A DNA stretch of 64,000 bases, from positions 186,001 to 250,000 of the forward strand of contig NZ_JACVPA010000002.1 in the NCBI RefSeq assembly GCF_018882155.1, read 5' to 3'. The notes below the pieces were generated by a model. The model was given only the letters and a program-made list of their open reading frames with translations. It made no database searches and was not told the DNA's origin. Of the stretch, positions 43,633 to 52,028 are shown in pieces. Source of the DNA: Polynucleobacter nymphae (GTDB taxonomy: Bacteria; Pseudomonadota; Gammaproteobacteria; Burkholderiales; Burkholderiaceae). The translations under genes and the position numbers were made by a program. Positions within the stretch are counted from its first letter, which is position 1. The number at the start of each line of letters is the position of its first letter.

Positions 43633-45156
43633 ATGAATTTATATTCACTATTGGAAAGAGGATTTCCAAAAGATAAAAAAGCATGTGCATTAGAAACGCA
43701 TGATGGGCTTTATTACTCTTGGGCTGACCTTGAGGGCGCCACTGCCAAGATGGCGAATTTACTCAAGAGTCTTAAGCTTCCAGCTGGCTCAAGGGTTGCT
43801 GTCCAGGTTGAGAAGTCCCCTGAGGCACTTTTCTTATATTTGGCGACGATTCGTGCGGGCTATGTCTATTTGCCGCTTAATACAGCCTATCAGTCTGCTG
43901 AGATCCAATATTTTCTAGAGAATGCGCAGCCTGCTGTGGTTGTTTGCAGTAGTAAGAATTTTTCTTGGGTATCTAAAGTGGCTACAAAGGCAGGCACTAA
44001 GCATGTCTTAACTCTTGATGAAAACCGTACCGGTACATTACTTGACCGCGCAGCTGGCTTAAGTGACAAATTTAAGACAGTTGTATCTAAAGACGATGAT
44101 CTCGCAGCCATTCTGTATACCTCAGGTACTACCGGCCGCAGCAAGGGCGCTATGCTTACCCATAAAAACTTGGGAAGTAACGCGCAAGTCTTGCAAAAAT
44201 TCTGGGGCTGGCAAAAAGGGGATGTGCTATTACATGCATTACCTATTTTCCATGTGCATGGTTTATTCGTCGCGGCTCATGGCGCTTTAATTAATGGCAG
44301 CAAGATGATTTGGTTGCCGCGTTTAGATACGGCGCAACTGATCCATCAGATGCCAAGGTCTACAGTCATGATGGGTGTGCCTACTTTCTATGTCCGTTTA
44401 TTAGCAGACAAAGGATTTAATAAAAAAGTAGCACGCAATATGCGCTTGTTTATTTCTGGATCAGCACCATTACTCACAGAAACATTCAATACTTTCAAAC
44501 AGGTGATTGGACAGCCGATTCTGGAGCGCTATGGCATGAGTGAAACCGTTATGCTGGTTTCCAATCCTTACAAAGGTGCTCGTGTAGGCGGTTCTGTTGG
44601 CTTGCCATTACCTGGTGTCAAAGTTCGCGTGGTCAATGAAAGTAATAAGTCCTGCGGCCTTGATGAAATTGGTAGCATTCAAGTTAAGGGCCCAAATGTA
44701 TTCCCGGGCTACTGGCGTATGCCTGAAAAGACTGCAGAAGAATTTACCAAAGACGGTTGGTTCAAGACTGGTGACGTTGGACGTTGGGGTGGCGATGCCA
44801 ATGGTGGCAAAGCTCCAAAAGACTACTTATGTATCGTTGGCCGCAGCAAAGACCTCATTATTTCTGGTGGTTACAACGTGTATCCAAAAGAGATCGAAGG
44901 CTTTATTGATGATATGGATGGCGTAGATGAGAGTGCAGTGATCGGGATTCCACATCCAGACTTTGGTGAGGCTGTGATGGCGGTTGTAGTACCAAAAGCT
45001 GGTGCTAAATTGAATGCCGAGGCAATGATTGCTAGTTTAAAAACGCAGATTGCGAACTTTAAGATTCCAAAGCGTTTAGAAATCGTTGCTGACTTGCCTC
45101 GTAATGCGATGGGTAAAGTGCAGAAGAATATCTTGCGTCAGCAATATACGAGCTAG
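43633..45156 (+). CDS. matB: Malonyl-CoA synthetase (acyl-adenylate-forming)
   Basis: A 507-residue AMP-forming acyl-CoA synthetase. The P-loop-like motif L-Y-T-S-G-T-T-G-R-S-K-G (about residues 161-172), E-R-Y-G-M-S-E-T, the T-G-D-V-G hinge Asp and the C-terminal Lys in M-G-K-V-Q-K are present. The close match to MatB and the genes around it (malonyl-CoA decarboxylase, TRAP uptake) point to malonate plus CoA and ATP giving malonyl-CoA. Methylmalonate is a known alternative substrate of such enzymes. It ends one base before the convergent TauE/SafE gene. Confidence 0.9.
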   Translation: MNLYSLLERGFPKDKKACALETHDGLYYSWADLEGATAKMANLLKSLKLPAGSRVAVQVEKSPEALFLYLATIRAGYVYLPLNTAYQSAEIQYFLENAQPAVVVCSSKNFSWVSKVATKAGTKHVLTLDENRTGTLLDRAAGLSDKFKTVVSKDDDLAAILYTSGTTGRSKGAMLTHKNLGSNAQVLQKFWGWQKGDVLLHALPIFHVHGLFVAAHGALINGSKMIWLPRLDTAQLIHQMPRSTVMMGVPTFYVRLLADKGFNKKVARNMRLFISGSAPLLTETFNTFKQVIGQPILERYGMSETVMLVSNPYKGARVGGSVGLPLPGVKVRVVNESNKSCGLDEIGSIQVKGPNVFPGYWRMPEKTAEEFTKDGWFKTGDVGRWGGDANGGKAPKDYLCIVGRSKDLIISGGYNVYPKEIEGFIDDMDGVDESAVIGIPHPDFGEAVMAVVVPKAGAKLNAEAMIASLKTQIANFKIPKRLEIVADLPRNAMGKVQKNILRQQYTS

Positions 45157-45975
45157 TTAAAAGCCGAATGCCTTGCGGCTTTCATTAAACATGAAGGCTG
45201 CAAGGAAAAACAGCATGATGCCAAAAACCCTTTTGAGTTGAGCGACATCCAGTTTTCTGGCCATCTTGGCACCCAGCGGAGCAGTGAAGACACTCACGGC
45301 AACAATGCAGGCAACTGCCGGAACATAAACAAAGCCTAAAGATCCAGATGGAAGGTTGGGTTGACCCCAACTACCGTACATATAGCCAATCGTTGCTGCA
45401 GCTGCAATCGGAAATCCCAGGCCTGATGACGTAGCCATCGCTGTGTGAGGTTTGACGTTGCACCAAAGCATAAATGGCACGGTAATAAAAGCGCCGCCAG
45501 CACCTACTAAGCTTGCAAGAGCTCCGGTAAATCCACCAAAAGAAAATAAGCCAAGTTGGCCCGGTAATTCTCTACCGGCTTTAGGCTTCTTATTGATCAG
45601 CATCTGAATGGATGAATACACTATAAAGATGGCAAAAAAGAGTGAAAGCCAAGAGGTTTTTAATGCTTCGAATAATTCACTGCCACCGATGAGGCCGCCA
45701 AAAACCATTCCCGGGCTCAGTGAGGCAACTAACTTCCAATCAATTGAGCCATGTTTATGGTGCGCCCAAATTGCAGAGGTAGTTGTAAATAGAATAGTGG
45801 CCATGCCAGTTGCAATGGCCATATGCACAATCACTTCTTGGCTAAATCCCAAATGGTTAAAAACCAAGATCATGAATGGCACGAGAATCATGCCACCACC
45901 AATACCTAAAAGCCCCGCTAGAAATCCCGAGACGCCTCCGCACAGCATCAGCATCAGAATGTCGCTTAGTAACAT
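45157..45975 (-). CDS. Sulfite exporter TauE/SafE-family permease
   Basis: A 272-residue membrane protein with about eight helices in two repeats, each opening with a glycine-rich turn (F-L-A-G-L-L-G-I-G-G-G near residue 20 and G-A-L-A-S-L-V-G-A-G-G near 155). The family moves sulfite, sulfoacetate or other small anions, but is broad. It is convergent with the malonate operon and directly downstream of the 6S RNA. Substrate not assignable. Confidence 0.85.
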   Translation of the reverse strand: MLLSDILMLMLCGGVSGFLAGLLGIGGGMILVPFMILVFNHLGFSQEVIVHMAIATGMATILFTTTSAIWAHHKHGSIDWKLVASLSPGMVFGGLIGGSELFEALKTSWLSLFFAIFIVYSSIQMLINKKPKAGRELPGQLGLFSFGGFTGALASLVGAGGAFITVPFMLWCNVKPHTAMATSSGLGFPIAAAATIGYMYGSWGQPNLPSGSLGFVYVPAVACIVAVSVFTAPLGAKMARKLDVAQLKRVFGIMLFFLAAFMFNESRKAFGF

Positions 45976-45978
45976 GGA

Positions 45979-46192
45979 TTCCCCGCCTTAGCCGCTAGGC
46001 CGTCATCCTGAACCCTAAGGTTCAAGGTGGAACGGCTACTCTGCTTCGGGTGCATTAAGAGATTCAGGGAGTAAGCAAGTCTAAGTTGACACTGTGAATC
46101 TGCAAAACGCTCACGCCCACAAGGTAAAGATCGTTCCGGATGCTTGCGCATCGGTTCAAGGAACTATTGGCCTTGGCGAGCCAGGCAGGGAA
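45979..46192 (-). ncRNA. ssrS: 6S RNA
   Basis: Read on the minus strand, TTCCCTGCCT (46192-46183) can close with AGGCGGGGAA (45988-45979), ten pairs with one G-U. Inside, a segment running GGCCAATAGTTCCTTGAACC followed by GAT, and near the 3' end CACCTTGAACC, AGGGTTCA and ACGGCC, line up with the equivalent parts of E. coli 6S RNA (from memory), and a large open centre lies between. 6S RNA mimics an open promoter and holds sigma70 RNA polymerase. The place just downstream of zapA is the usual one. The 5' arm lies within the end of zapA; exact ends are uncertain by several bases. Confidence 0.85.
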
Positions 46193-46512
46193 AGGGTTTG
46201 CATCAAGGCATCCACTTGATCTTCAAGAGTGTGGATTTCTGCTTGAAGTCTTGCAATTTCATCAGAGCTCACGTTAGAAGAGGGGCTTTGTTGTGATTGT
46301 TTTTGCAGCTTAATCAGATCGCCGGCAATTTTAAGTGCAGCCATCATACTGGCGCGCTCAATACTGCGATTACCACCGCTAATAGCCAGTTGAATTTGCT
46401 CATCAACCAATACGCATGCCGCACGTAGTAAAGGCTCGTGTTCTGTGCTTGTGGCAAGAGTAATCTTTTGCCCAGCTAGGGTTACTTCAATGCGTTGTTG
46501 GCTCACTATCAT
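46156..46512 (-). CDS. zapA: Cell division protein ZapA
   Basis: A 116-118-residue FtsZ-ring stabiliser. The N-terminal R-I-E-V-T-L-A-G-Q-K-I-T-L-A-T domain is followed by a helical coiled-coil tail. ATG 46512 and GTG 46506 are both possible; GAGG sits 6 bases before the GTG, and ZapA proteins usually start near that point, so GTG is my preference. The last 11 or so codons (S-L-P-G-S-P-R-P-I-V-P) overlap the 5' arm of 6S RNA. The gene overlaps the upstream coiled-coil gene by 26 bases or less. Confidence 0.93.
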   Translation of the reverse strand: MIVSQQRIEVTLAGQKITLATSTEHEPLLRAACVLVDEQIQLAISGGNRSIERASMMAALKIAGDLIKLQKQSQQSPSSNVSSDEIARLQAEIHTLEDQVDALMQTLSLPGSPRPIVP

Positions 46513-46774
46513 CCTCTACGTTGGTGGGTGGAATAGTTTCGCCAAGTAAATTCAGTTGGCGTCCATCACTTTGTTCTGGTAAGCGGCTCAGAATGTGTTG
46601 AATACGCTTTTGCGCACCCTCAATTTTTCCCTCAAGCTGAACCCGGTTCTGCGTTAAGTTTTTAACTGCCTCAGCTATTGCTTGAACTTTATCGGTCAAA
46701 CGTTTTACAGAGGCGCTGATGGACTCGATTTCTGTATCGGTCAGGTCAGGGGAGAAAGGGGTTTGCTCACTCAT
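46487..46774 (-). CDS. ZapB-like small coiled-coil protein
   Basis: A 95-residue soluble protein. Residues about 14-65 form a coiled coil with heptad spacing of Ile/Leu/Val (S-I-S-A-S-V-K-R-L-T-D-K-V-Q-A), followed by an acidic tail. The position immediately before zapA is that of the small helical proteins annotated as ZapB-like or TIGR02449 family in betaproteobacteria. A role in the division ring is inferred from context. Confidence 0.8.
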   Translation of the reverse strand: MSEQTPFSPDLTDTEIESISASVKRLTDKVQAIAEAVKNLTQNRVQLEGKIEGAQKRIQHILSRLPEQSDGRQLNLLGETIPPTNVEDDSEPTTH

Positions 46775-46847
46775 AACGCCATTGTAGCTTTTTGCTCAAA
46801 CCTTGTGAAAGCTCCCCTTTAATCTCTTGGTTTTAGGCTAAAAGACC

Positions 46848-48983
46848 TCAAAAAGTATATCTAGCTGTTAAGTAATATGTTCTTCGATCACTGGGGTAGT
46901 AGTAATAATTATTCACAAATGATCCGCTGGCGACTTGGGTGGAGGTGTAACCCCCGTAGGTGGCATATAAAGCATTACCCACGTTTTTAATTGTGAATTT
47001 AGTATCCCATCCTCCCGTTTTGTAATTTAAATACACATCGCCAACAGTGTAAGAGGGCATTAATGCGAGTGAGCTATATAAGGTGGTATTTGTCCCGGCA
47101 TCGTAATGCTGTGTACTAACATAATTGACCACGCCACCAAAAGACCAACTTTGGTCGATTAAATAATTTGCTCTAGCATTTAGCAGCAAATCAGGCGTAA
47201 CTGCTACAGATTGACCCATGTATGGCCCATCAGCATAGTAGGAGCGTTGAAACTTTCCACCACCTGCAATATTCAATCGATTTGTCAGATTGATAGAAGA
47301 GTCTAAAACTATGCCTCTTCGATTGATATTGTATGGAGAGTTATAGTTAGCCCCGGTTGTGGGGTTGTAGGTTATTTCATTTTGAGAAACAGAGGAGAAT
47401 AGGGAGCTATTCACTTTTAGACTTTTGATCATCCAATTGCCACCAAGTTCATAGGTTTGAGCAGTTTGAGGCCTCAAGATCCCATTAAAAACTTGCGCAC
47501 CGGTGGTTGGATCAGAACCCCAAAATTCATCAATGTTAGGGAAGCGATACGATTGATTCCATTTAATGTAGAGATTTTGGTTCTTTGCGTAATTGAAATT
47601 AAGCGCAGCATCCCCTGCGTTGGCAGAAAAAGTTTGATTTGCTGTCGAAGGACCATCTATTGAGCCGATGGCTGAGTAATACGTATTTGCTTGCTGTTTC
47701 TGATGTCTTGCGCCTCCAGTAAAGCTGATGCCATTCGTTATAGGTAGTTTGAGAAGGCCATACAGAGACTGATTCAATAAAGAGGCGTTTTGAACATTAT
47801 TGGTTTGACCGTTAGGGTTAGTAATGTAATCATCCCGAATCATGTAACTATTTAGTTGATTTGAGCCGTACGACCCAACAGATCCTTGAGCAGCTTTATT
47901 GAACTCGTACCCTACAATCGTTGTTCCTAGAGGACCAAAATTAGCTTTGACACGAGGCGAGAGATTGAGTTGCCAGCCTGAAAGTGTGTTATTCGTGTTT
48001 GACCACACTGGTGATCCACTACTGGTATTGATGGCTGCCACAGTGTCATAAAAAGGGTAGTAATTAAACGAAGTTTTATTGGTATAGGATGTATCCAACT
48101 CTCCTATATAACCTTCAGCCAATTCCTTTGTGCCGCCAAAACGAAACCCTGTGTTGTTGACAGTATTGTTTGCTCCAATGTTCTTGAAGTAGGCTGACTG
48201 TGGGTTACCGCTCCCTACCTGTCCAATAACAGCACCAGGCAACTGTTGATTCGTATAGCCATAAATTAAGTCAATATAGAACTTATCAATGCTATTAAAT
48301 TTTTGGGTTATTTTGGCATCAAAGGCGTAGGCATTTGCTGCAGAATTCTGTCGCCATCCTTGACTATTGGAGGTATTGGCCGTTAGCTGGTAAGTGGTGT
48401 CCTGATAAGTATCACGCAGAATCATATTATTAATGACAGTGTTGTAACTGCCATAACTTGTACTCGCTTGATTGAGTTTGGAAGTATTTCCATTCGTGAT
48501 GATATTGATCACTCCACCAATTGCACCGTTGCCATACTGCACACTGGCACCACCTTGAAGAACCTCGATACGTTCAATTGAATCTATCGGAATGGATCCC
48601 CACATAACCGATGAAGAGTCGATTGGATTAATTCTTTGTCCATCGATCAATATTAGAGTGGTGCTACCAGCTGTCATTCCATAGCCACCCATGTCCACTG
48701 TGGCATCTAGATTGAGTTGTCCGCCTCCATTGATATTACGAACATTAAGGCCGCCAATTTGAGATAGAACATCAGGAATGTTATTTGAGGTTGAGCTGGC
48801 TATCTCATCTCGCGTAATGACTTTGACATTCGCAGGAACTTCATTGAGATTCTCTTCAAAGCGCGAACCGGTTACAACGACGGTAGATTGAGAGTTTTGT
48901 GCAAATACTAAGGATGGGTTGCTGATGGCGAATAATGCGCCGCAAAGAAGGGCGATTTTTTTCTGACTGAACTGCTGTTTCAT
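46848..48983 (-). CDS. TonB-dependent outer-membrane receptor, probably for cobalamin
   Basis: A 711-residue outer-membrane transporter. Signal peptide residues 1-29 (ending V-F-A-Q); TonB-box-like T-V-V-V-T-G near residue 35; plug domain about 45-165 with the R-I-E-V-L-Q-G-G-A-S-V-Q-Y-G-N-G-A-I-G-G-V-I-N-I-I-T block; the rest is a 22-strand barrel rich in Asn/Tyr/Ser and ending in Phe. It is about 100 residues longer than E. coli BtuB. The cobalamin riboswitch directly upstream is the main reason to propose vitamin B12 or another corrinoid as the ligand. Confidence 0.88.
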   Translation of the reverse strand: MKQQFSQKKIALLCGALFAISNPSLVFAQNSQSTVVVTGSRFEENLNEVPANVKVITRDEIASSTSNNIPDVLSQIGGLNVRNINGGGQLNLDATVDMGGYGMTAGSTTLILIDGQRINPIDSSSVMWGSIPIDSIERIEVLQGGASVQYGNGAIGGVINIITNGNTSKLNQASTSYGSYNTVINNMILRDTYQDTTYQLTANTSNSQGWRQNSAANAYAFDAKITQKFNSIDKFYIDLIYGYTNQQLPGAVIGQVGSGNPQSAYFKNIGANNTVNNTGFRFGGTKELAEGYIGELDTSYTNKTSFNYYPFYDTVAAINTSSGSPVWSNTNNTLSGWQLNLSPRVKANFGPLGTTIVGYEFNKAAQGSVGSYGSNQLNSYMIRDDYITNPNGQTNNVQNASLLNQSLYGLLKLPITNGISFTGGARHQKQQANTYYSAIGSIDGPSTANQTFSANAGDAALNFNYAKNQNLYIKWNQSYRFPNIDEFWGSDPTTGAQVFNGILRPQTAQTYELGGNWMIKSLKVNSSLFSSVSQNEITYNPTTGANYNSPYNINRRGIVLDSSINLTNRLNIAGGGKFQRSYYADGPYMGQSVAVTPDLLLNARANYLIDQSWSFGGVVNYVSTQHYDAGTNTTLYSSLALMPSYTVGDVYLNYKTGGWDTKFTIKNVGNALYATYGGYTSTQVASGSFVNNYYYYPSDRRTYYLTARYTF

Positions 48984-49139
48984 GTGATGCTTTCTGTGAT
49001 CGAATGCCTAGCTCACTTCCCCGTAAGCTGGGTCGAACAGAATTGCACGTGCAGGGGTTCAAGCGTCAATTGGGCGCAAGATCTCAGGACCAGGCGCTGT
49101 CATCGGCGCGCGAAGGTCCCCGTCCGCGAAATTCCACCT
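48984..49139 (-). other. Riboswitch expression platform / untranslated leader
   Basis: The stretch between the aptamer and the receptor start codon is GC-rich with several inverted segments (for example GCGGACGGGGACC near 49100-49130, minus strand). No convincing gene lies here. It presumably holds the alternative structures that respond to the aptamer. Confidence 0.5.
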
Positions 49140-49335
49140 GTCTTGGCCGGTATCCGGGCTAGTAAATCTCAGAATCTGGCCTTCCCATGCGATTGACGCG
49201 CACAGTGGCTTTGTCAGATTCCTGACACCTTTCACCGAAGGAAAAGGTGCATTTACTTACCGTTGCGGGGGCAGCACACGTTTAGTGTTTCCCGTTTAAC
49301 TCTATTGCACTGCAATAGAGCACCACGACACCGTA
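49140..49335 (-). promoter_or_regulatory. Cobalamin (adenosylcobalamin) riboswitch
   Basis: On the minus strand the conserved elements appear in order: a P2 hairpin made by CTCTATTGCA/TGCAATAGAG (49320-49300), AACGGGAAAC, GCTGCCCCCGCAACGGTAA, GCCACTG, TGGGAAGGC, and the B12 box AGCCCGGATACCGGCC (49160-49145). These match the cobalamin aptamer. The following 150 bases to the receptor ATG form the expression platform; I did not resolve whether control is by termination or by masking the start. No obvious ribosome site precedes the ATG. Confidence 0.93.
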
Positions 49336-49385
49336 ATTCTAGACTATTTTGAAGGATATTCACTTAAATTAAGGGTAAAAAAGCC

Positions 49386-49391
49386 TACAAT
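49386..49391 (+). promoter_or_regulatory. -10-like hexamer before the Crp/Fnr gene
   Basis: TACAAT at 49386-49391, 23 bases before the ATG at 49415, which would give a leader of about 17 bases. The -35 region is weak. Confidence 0.3.
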
Positions 49392-49414
49392 AGAGAACTT
49401 AGGATTAATGATTT

Positions 49415-50032
49415 ATGACAGCATTAGATAAGCACCCCGAAAAAAACCTGATTCGCCTTCAGTTGAGTCAAAACTCAGTCTTAAAAAGCTTGGATCAGGA
49501 TGTGATGGCCGATTTGGAGCGCCATTTAGAGATCTCAGACCTCAGAAAATCAGAAATTGTGCTGCACCAAGGTGATCACCAAATGGAACAATACTTTGTT
49601 TTAGATGGGATTCTGAAGCGCATTGTGTCTAGTGCTGACGCTAAGGAAATGATCCTGCGTTTTGCCATTGAAAAAGATATTGAGACTAGCTATGCTGCTT
49701 GGCGCCTAAAGACTGCCGCCCCCTATAGCATCGCCAGTGTCACTAAGGCCCGCGTGGCCCGGATGCCTCTTAAAAAATGGGCTGAATTCCTGGAGCAGCA
49801 CAAGTCTCTCAAAGAAAGCTTTGAATTTGAAGTCATGCGGCTGATGAGTGAGATCATGGCTCATACCATTACTTTGCACATGCTCGATGCCCCAGGCCGG
49901 GTAGAGCGTTTCCTGCGTAAATATGAAGACTTATTTGAGCTACTCCCCAAAAAAGAGCTAGCTTCCTACCTCAACCTCTCTCCGGAGACCTTGAGCCGCC
50001 TTAAAACAAAGCATAAAGAGCTTTTTATATAG
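49415..50032 (+). CDS. Crp/Fnr-family transcriptional regulator of the oxalate cluster
   Basis: A 205-residue regulator with a cyclic-nucleotide-binding-like beta-roll (residues about 20-120), a dimer helix (about 125-160) and a short C-terminal helix-turn-helix ending only 10 residues after the recognition helix. That helix has S-P-E-T-L-S-R; Glu191, Ser194 and Arg195 match the E-x-x-S-R that FNR uses to read TTGA half-sites. The protein has no cysteine at all, so it cannot carry the oxygen-sensing cluster of FNR, and the cAMP-binding Arg/Ser motif of CRP is not seen. A perfect TTGAC-N4-GTCAA site lies 36 bases after the gene, before oxc. Probable local activator with an unknown signal. Confidence 0.88.
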   Translation: MTALDKHPEKNLIRLQLSQNSVLKSLDQDVMADLERHLEISDLRKSEIVLHQGDHQMEQYFVLDGILKRIVSSADAKEMILRFAIEKDIETSYAAWRLKTAAPYSIASVTKARVARMPLKKWAEFLEQHKSLKESFEFEVMRLMSEIMAHTITLHMLDAPGRVERFLRKYEDLFELLPKKELASYLNLSPETLSRLKTKHKELFI

Positions 50033-50067
50033 GTTTTATGGGTTTGGGCCTCTTGAATTAGGGGGAA

Positions 50068-50083
50068 ATTGACCGAAGTCAAT
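50068..50083. promoter_or_regulatory. Fnr-like operator before oxc
   Basis: ATTGAC-CGAA-GTCAAT, a perfect 6-4-6 inverted repeat with the 5-4-5 geometry of FNR boxes (TTGAC for TTGAT). The centre (50075.5) is 41.5 bases upstream of 50117, the start predicted from the TAATAT hexamer. This is exactly the class II activator position. Confidence 0.65.
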
Positions 50084-50104
50084 GATGAACGACCACCCCA
50101 AGCC

Positions 50105-50110
50105 TAATAT
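50105..50110 (+). promoter_or_regulatory. -10 element of the oxc promoter
   Basis: TAATAT at 50105-50110, predicted +1 at 50117. There is no good -35 sequence; the Fnr-like site occupies that region, as in activator-dependent promoters. Confidence 0.5.
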
Positions 50111-50114
50111 TCAT

Positions 50115-50213
50115 CACTGCCTAAGCGGGGACTAATACCCGCAGTGCGATTAATAACTTTATTGGAGAAGCTAGCGAAAGCTAAATTGCATCAGTCCATC
50201 ACCAAGTGGTGAT
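50115..50213 (+). other. Structured 5' leader of oxc
   Basis: Three hairpins lie in the predicted 118-base leader. First, CACT...GCGGG (50115-50129) pairs with CCCGCAGTG (50138-50146) with a six-base bulge. Second, TAGC-GAAA-GCTA, a GNRA tetraloop hairpin near 50172-50183. Third, ATCACC-AAGT-GGTGAT (50198-50213), 21 bases before the ATG. I cannot match it to a known riboswitch class. It may control translation, as no clear ribosome site precedes oxc. Confidence 0.4.
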
Positions 50214-50234
50214 CTGCAATTGATATTAAATTCT

Positions 50235-51944
50235 ATGACCACAGATAATCAAAACACACAATTAACCGATGGCTTTCATCTTGTCATTGACGCTTTAAAA
50301 GCAAATGACCTCAACACCATTTTTGGTCTAGTTGGTATTCCAATTACTGACTTATGTCGTTTGGCTCAGGCAGAAGGCATCCGCTTTATTGGTTTCCGTC
50401 ATGAGCAACACGCTGGTAACGCAGCTGCAATTGCTGGTTACATGACTCAGCAACCTGGTATTTGCATGACTGTTTCTGCACCAGGTTTCTTGAATGGTTT
50501 AACCGCATTGGCGAACGCTACTGTGAACTGTTTCCCAATGATTTTGATTTCTGGCTCGAGTGAGCGTGAAATCGTTGACTTACAGCAGGGTGATTACGAA
50601 GAGATGGACCAGCTCAATGCAGCTAAGCCATATTGCAAAGCTGCATACCGCATCAACCACATTGAAGATATTGGCATTGGTTTTGCTCGTGCGATTCGTG
50701 CAGCAGTTTCTGGTCGGCCAGGCGGAGTTTATTTAGACTTGCCAGCTCAGTTATTGGCCCAAACCATGCCAGTTGAAGAAGCTAAGAAATCTATCTTCAA
50801 AGTGATCGATCCAGTACCACGCCAGATTCCAGCTGCTGATGCTGTAGCACGCGCTTTAGACGTACTGAAAGGCGCTAAGCGTCCATTGATTCTGTTGGGT
50901 AAAGGCGCTGCTTATGCCCAAGCAGATAAAGAGATTCGTGACTTGATCGAAAAGTCTGGCATTCCTTACTTACCAATGTCGATGGCCAAAGGTTTGTTAC
51001 CTGACAATCATCCGCAATCTGCTTCTGCAGCACGTTCATTTGTGTTGGCTGAGGCTGATGCAGTGATGTTGGTTGGCGCGCGTTTGAACTGGTTACTTGC
51101 GCACGGTAAAGGCAAGACCTGGGGTAAAGAGCCTAAGAAATTTATTCAGATTGATATTCAGGCAAATGAAGTCGATAGCAACGTGCAGATCGCTGCACCA
51201 TTGATTGGCGATATTGGTTCATGTGTTAGCGAACTCTTAAAAGGCGTTGCTTCTATTCCTAAGCCAAGCGCTGAATGGATTGCAGCGATTAATGAGAAGA
51301 AAGATAAGAACACTGCGAAGATGGCAGAAACTCTTGCCAAAGAAGCAAGCCCAATGAACTTCCATGGTGCATTGCGTGCCATTCGTGATGTGATTAAGAA
51401 GAACCCAGATGTGAACTTGGTTAACGAGGGCGCAAATACACTCGACTATTGCCGCGCGATTGTCGATATGTACAAGCCGCGTAAGCGTTTTGACTCTGGC
51501 ACTTGGGGCATCATGGGCATCGGCATGGGCTATGCGATTGGCGCTGCAGTTACTAGCGGTTTGCCAACAGTTGCAGTCGAGGGCGATAGCGCATTTGGTT
51601 TTAGTGGTATGGAATTAGAGACCATTTGCCGTTACAACTTACCAATCACGACGATTGTTTTCAATAACAACGGCGTATACCGTGGCACCGATAAGAATCC
51701 TACTGGTGGCACTGATGTGGCCCCAACTGTATTCATAAAAAATGCTCGTTACGACAAGATGATGGAAGCATTTGGTGGGGTAGGCTATTACGTCACCACC
51801 CCAGCAGAATTAGAAGCGGCATTAACAGAAGCGATTGCTGCTGGTAAACCGGCTCTCATCAATGCTGTTATTGATGAAACCGCAGGTACTGAAAGTGGAC
51901 GTTTGACGAACTTGAACCCATCGACTGCAGCTGGAAAGAAATAA
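50235..51944 (+). CDS. oxc: Oxalyl-CoA decarboxylase
   Basis: A 569-residue thiamine-diphosphate enzyme converting oxalyl-CoA to formyl-CoA and CO2, about the length of the Oxalobacter enzyme (568). N-terminal region has [10 protein letters not shown] and [11 protein letters not shown] (catalytic Glu of ThDP activation); the ThDP/Mg motif is G-D-S-A-F-G-F-S-G (about residue 449) ending in N-N-N-G. The R-x-T-D-K-N-P region and A-P-T-V-F follow. I choose ATG 50235; an in-frame TTG at 50220 is less likely. It is the first gene behind the Fnr-like promoter and is followed 84 bases later by formyl-CoA transferase. Confidence 0.95.
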   Translation: MTTDNQNTQLTDGFHLVIDALKANDLNTIFGLVGIPITDLCRLAQAEGIRFIGFRHEQHAGNAAAIAGYMTQQPGICMTVSAPGFLNGLTALANATVNCFPMILISGSSEREIVDLQQGDYEEMDQLNAAKPYCKAAYRINHIEDIGIGFARAIRAAVSGRPGGVYLDLPAQLLAQTMPVEEAKKSIFKVIDPVPRQIPAADAVARALDVLKGAKRPLILLGKGAAYAQADKEIRDLIEKSGIPYLPMSMAKGLLPDNHPQSASAARSFVLAEADAVMLVGARLNWLLAHGKGKTWGKEPKKFIQIDIQANEVDSNVQIAAPLIGDIGSCVSELLKGVASIPKPSAEWIAAINEKKDKNTAKMAETLAKEASPMNFHGALRAIRDVIKKNPDVNLVNEGANTLDYCRAIVDMYKPRKRFDSGTWGIMGIGMGYAIGAAVTSGLPTVAVEGDSAFGFSGMELETICRYNLPITTIVFNNNGVYRGTDKNPTGGTDVAPTVFIKNARYDKMMEAFGGVGYYVTTPAELEAALTEAIAAGKPALINAVIDETAGTESGRLTNLNPSTAAGKK

Positions 51945-52028
51945 GTAGCGATTAGCAATTAAAAGTAAAAGTTAATATTTTTAGACTCAATTAAGCAATA
52001 AATAAGTAACACTCAAGGAGAAACAAAC

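Noticed and set aside
46790..46847. Possible terminator after the TonB receptor gene
   Set aside because: An imperfect GGTCTTTTAG/CTAAAACC pairing is visible, but there is a bulge and no clean T run, so support is too weak.
48856..49196. Short frames on both strands over the riboswitch leader (48856-49062 minus, 48984-49196 plus)
   Set aside because: They cover the signal peptide region of the receptor and the riboswitch platform and have no gene-like character.
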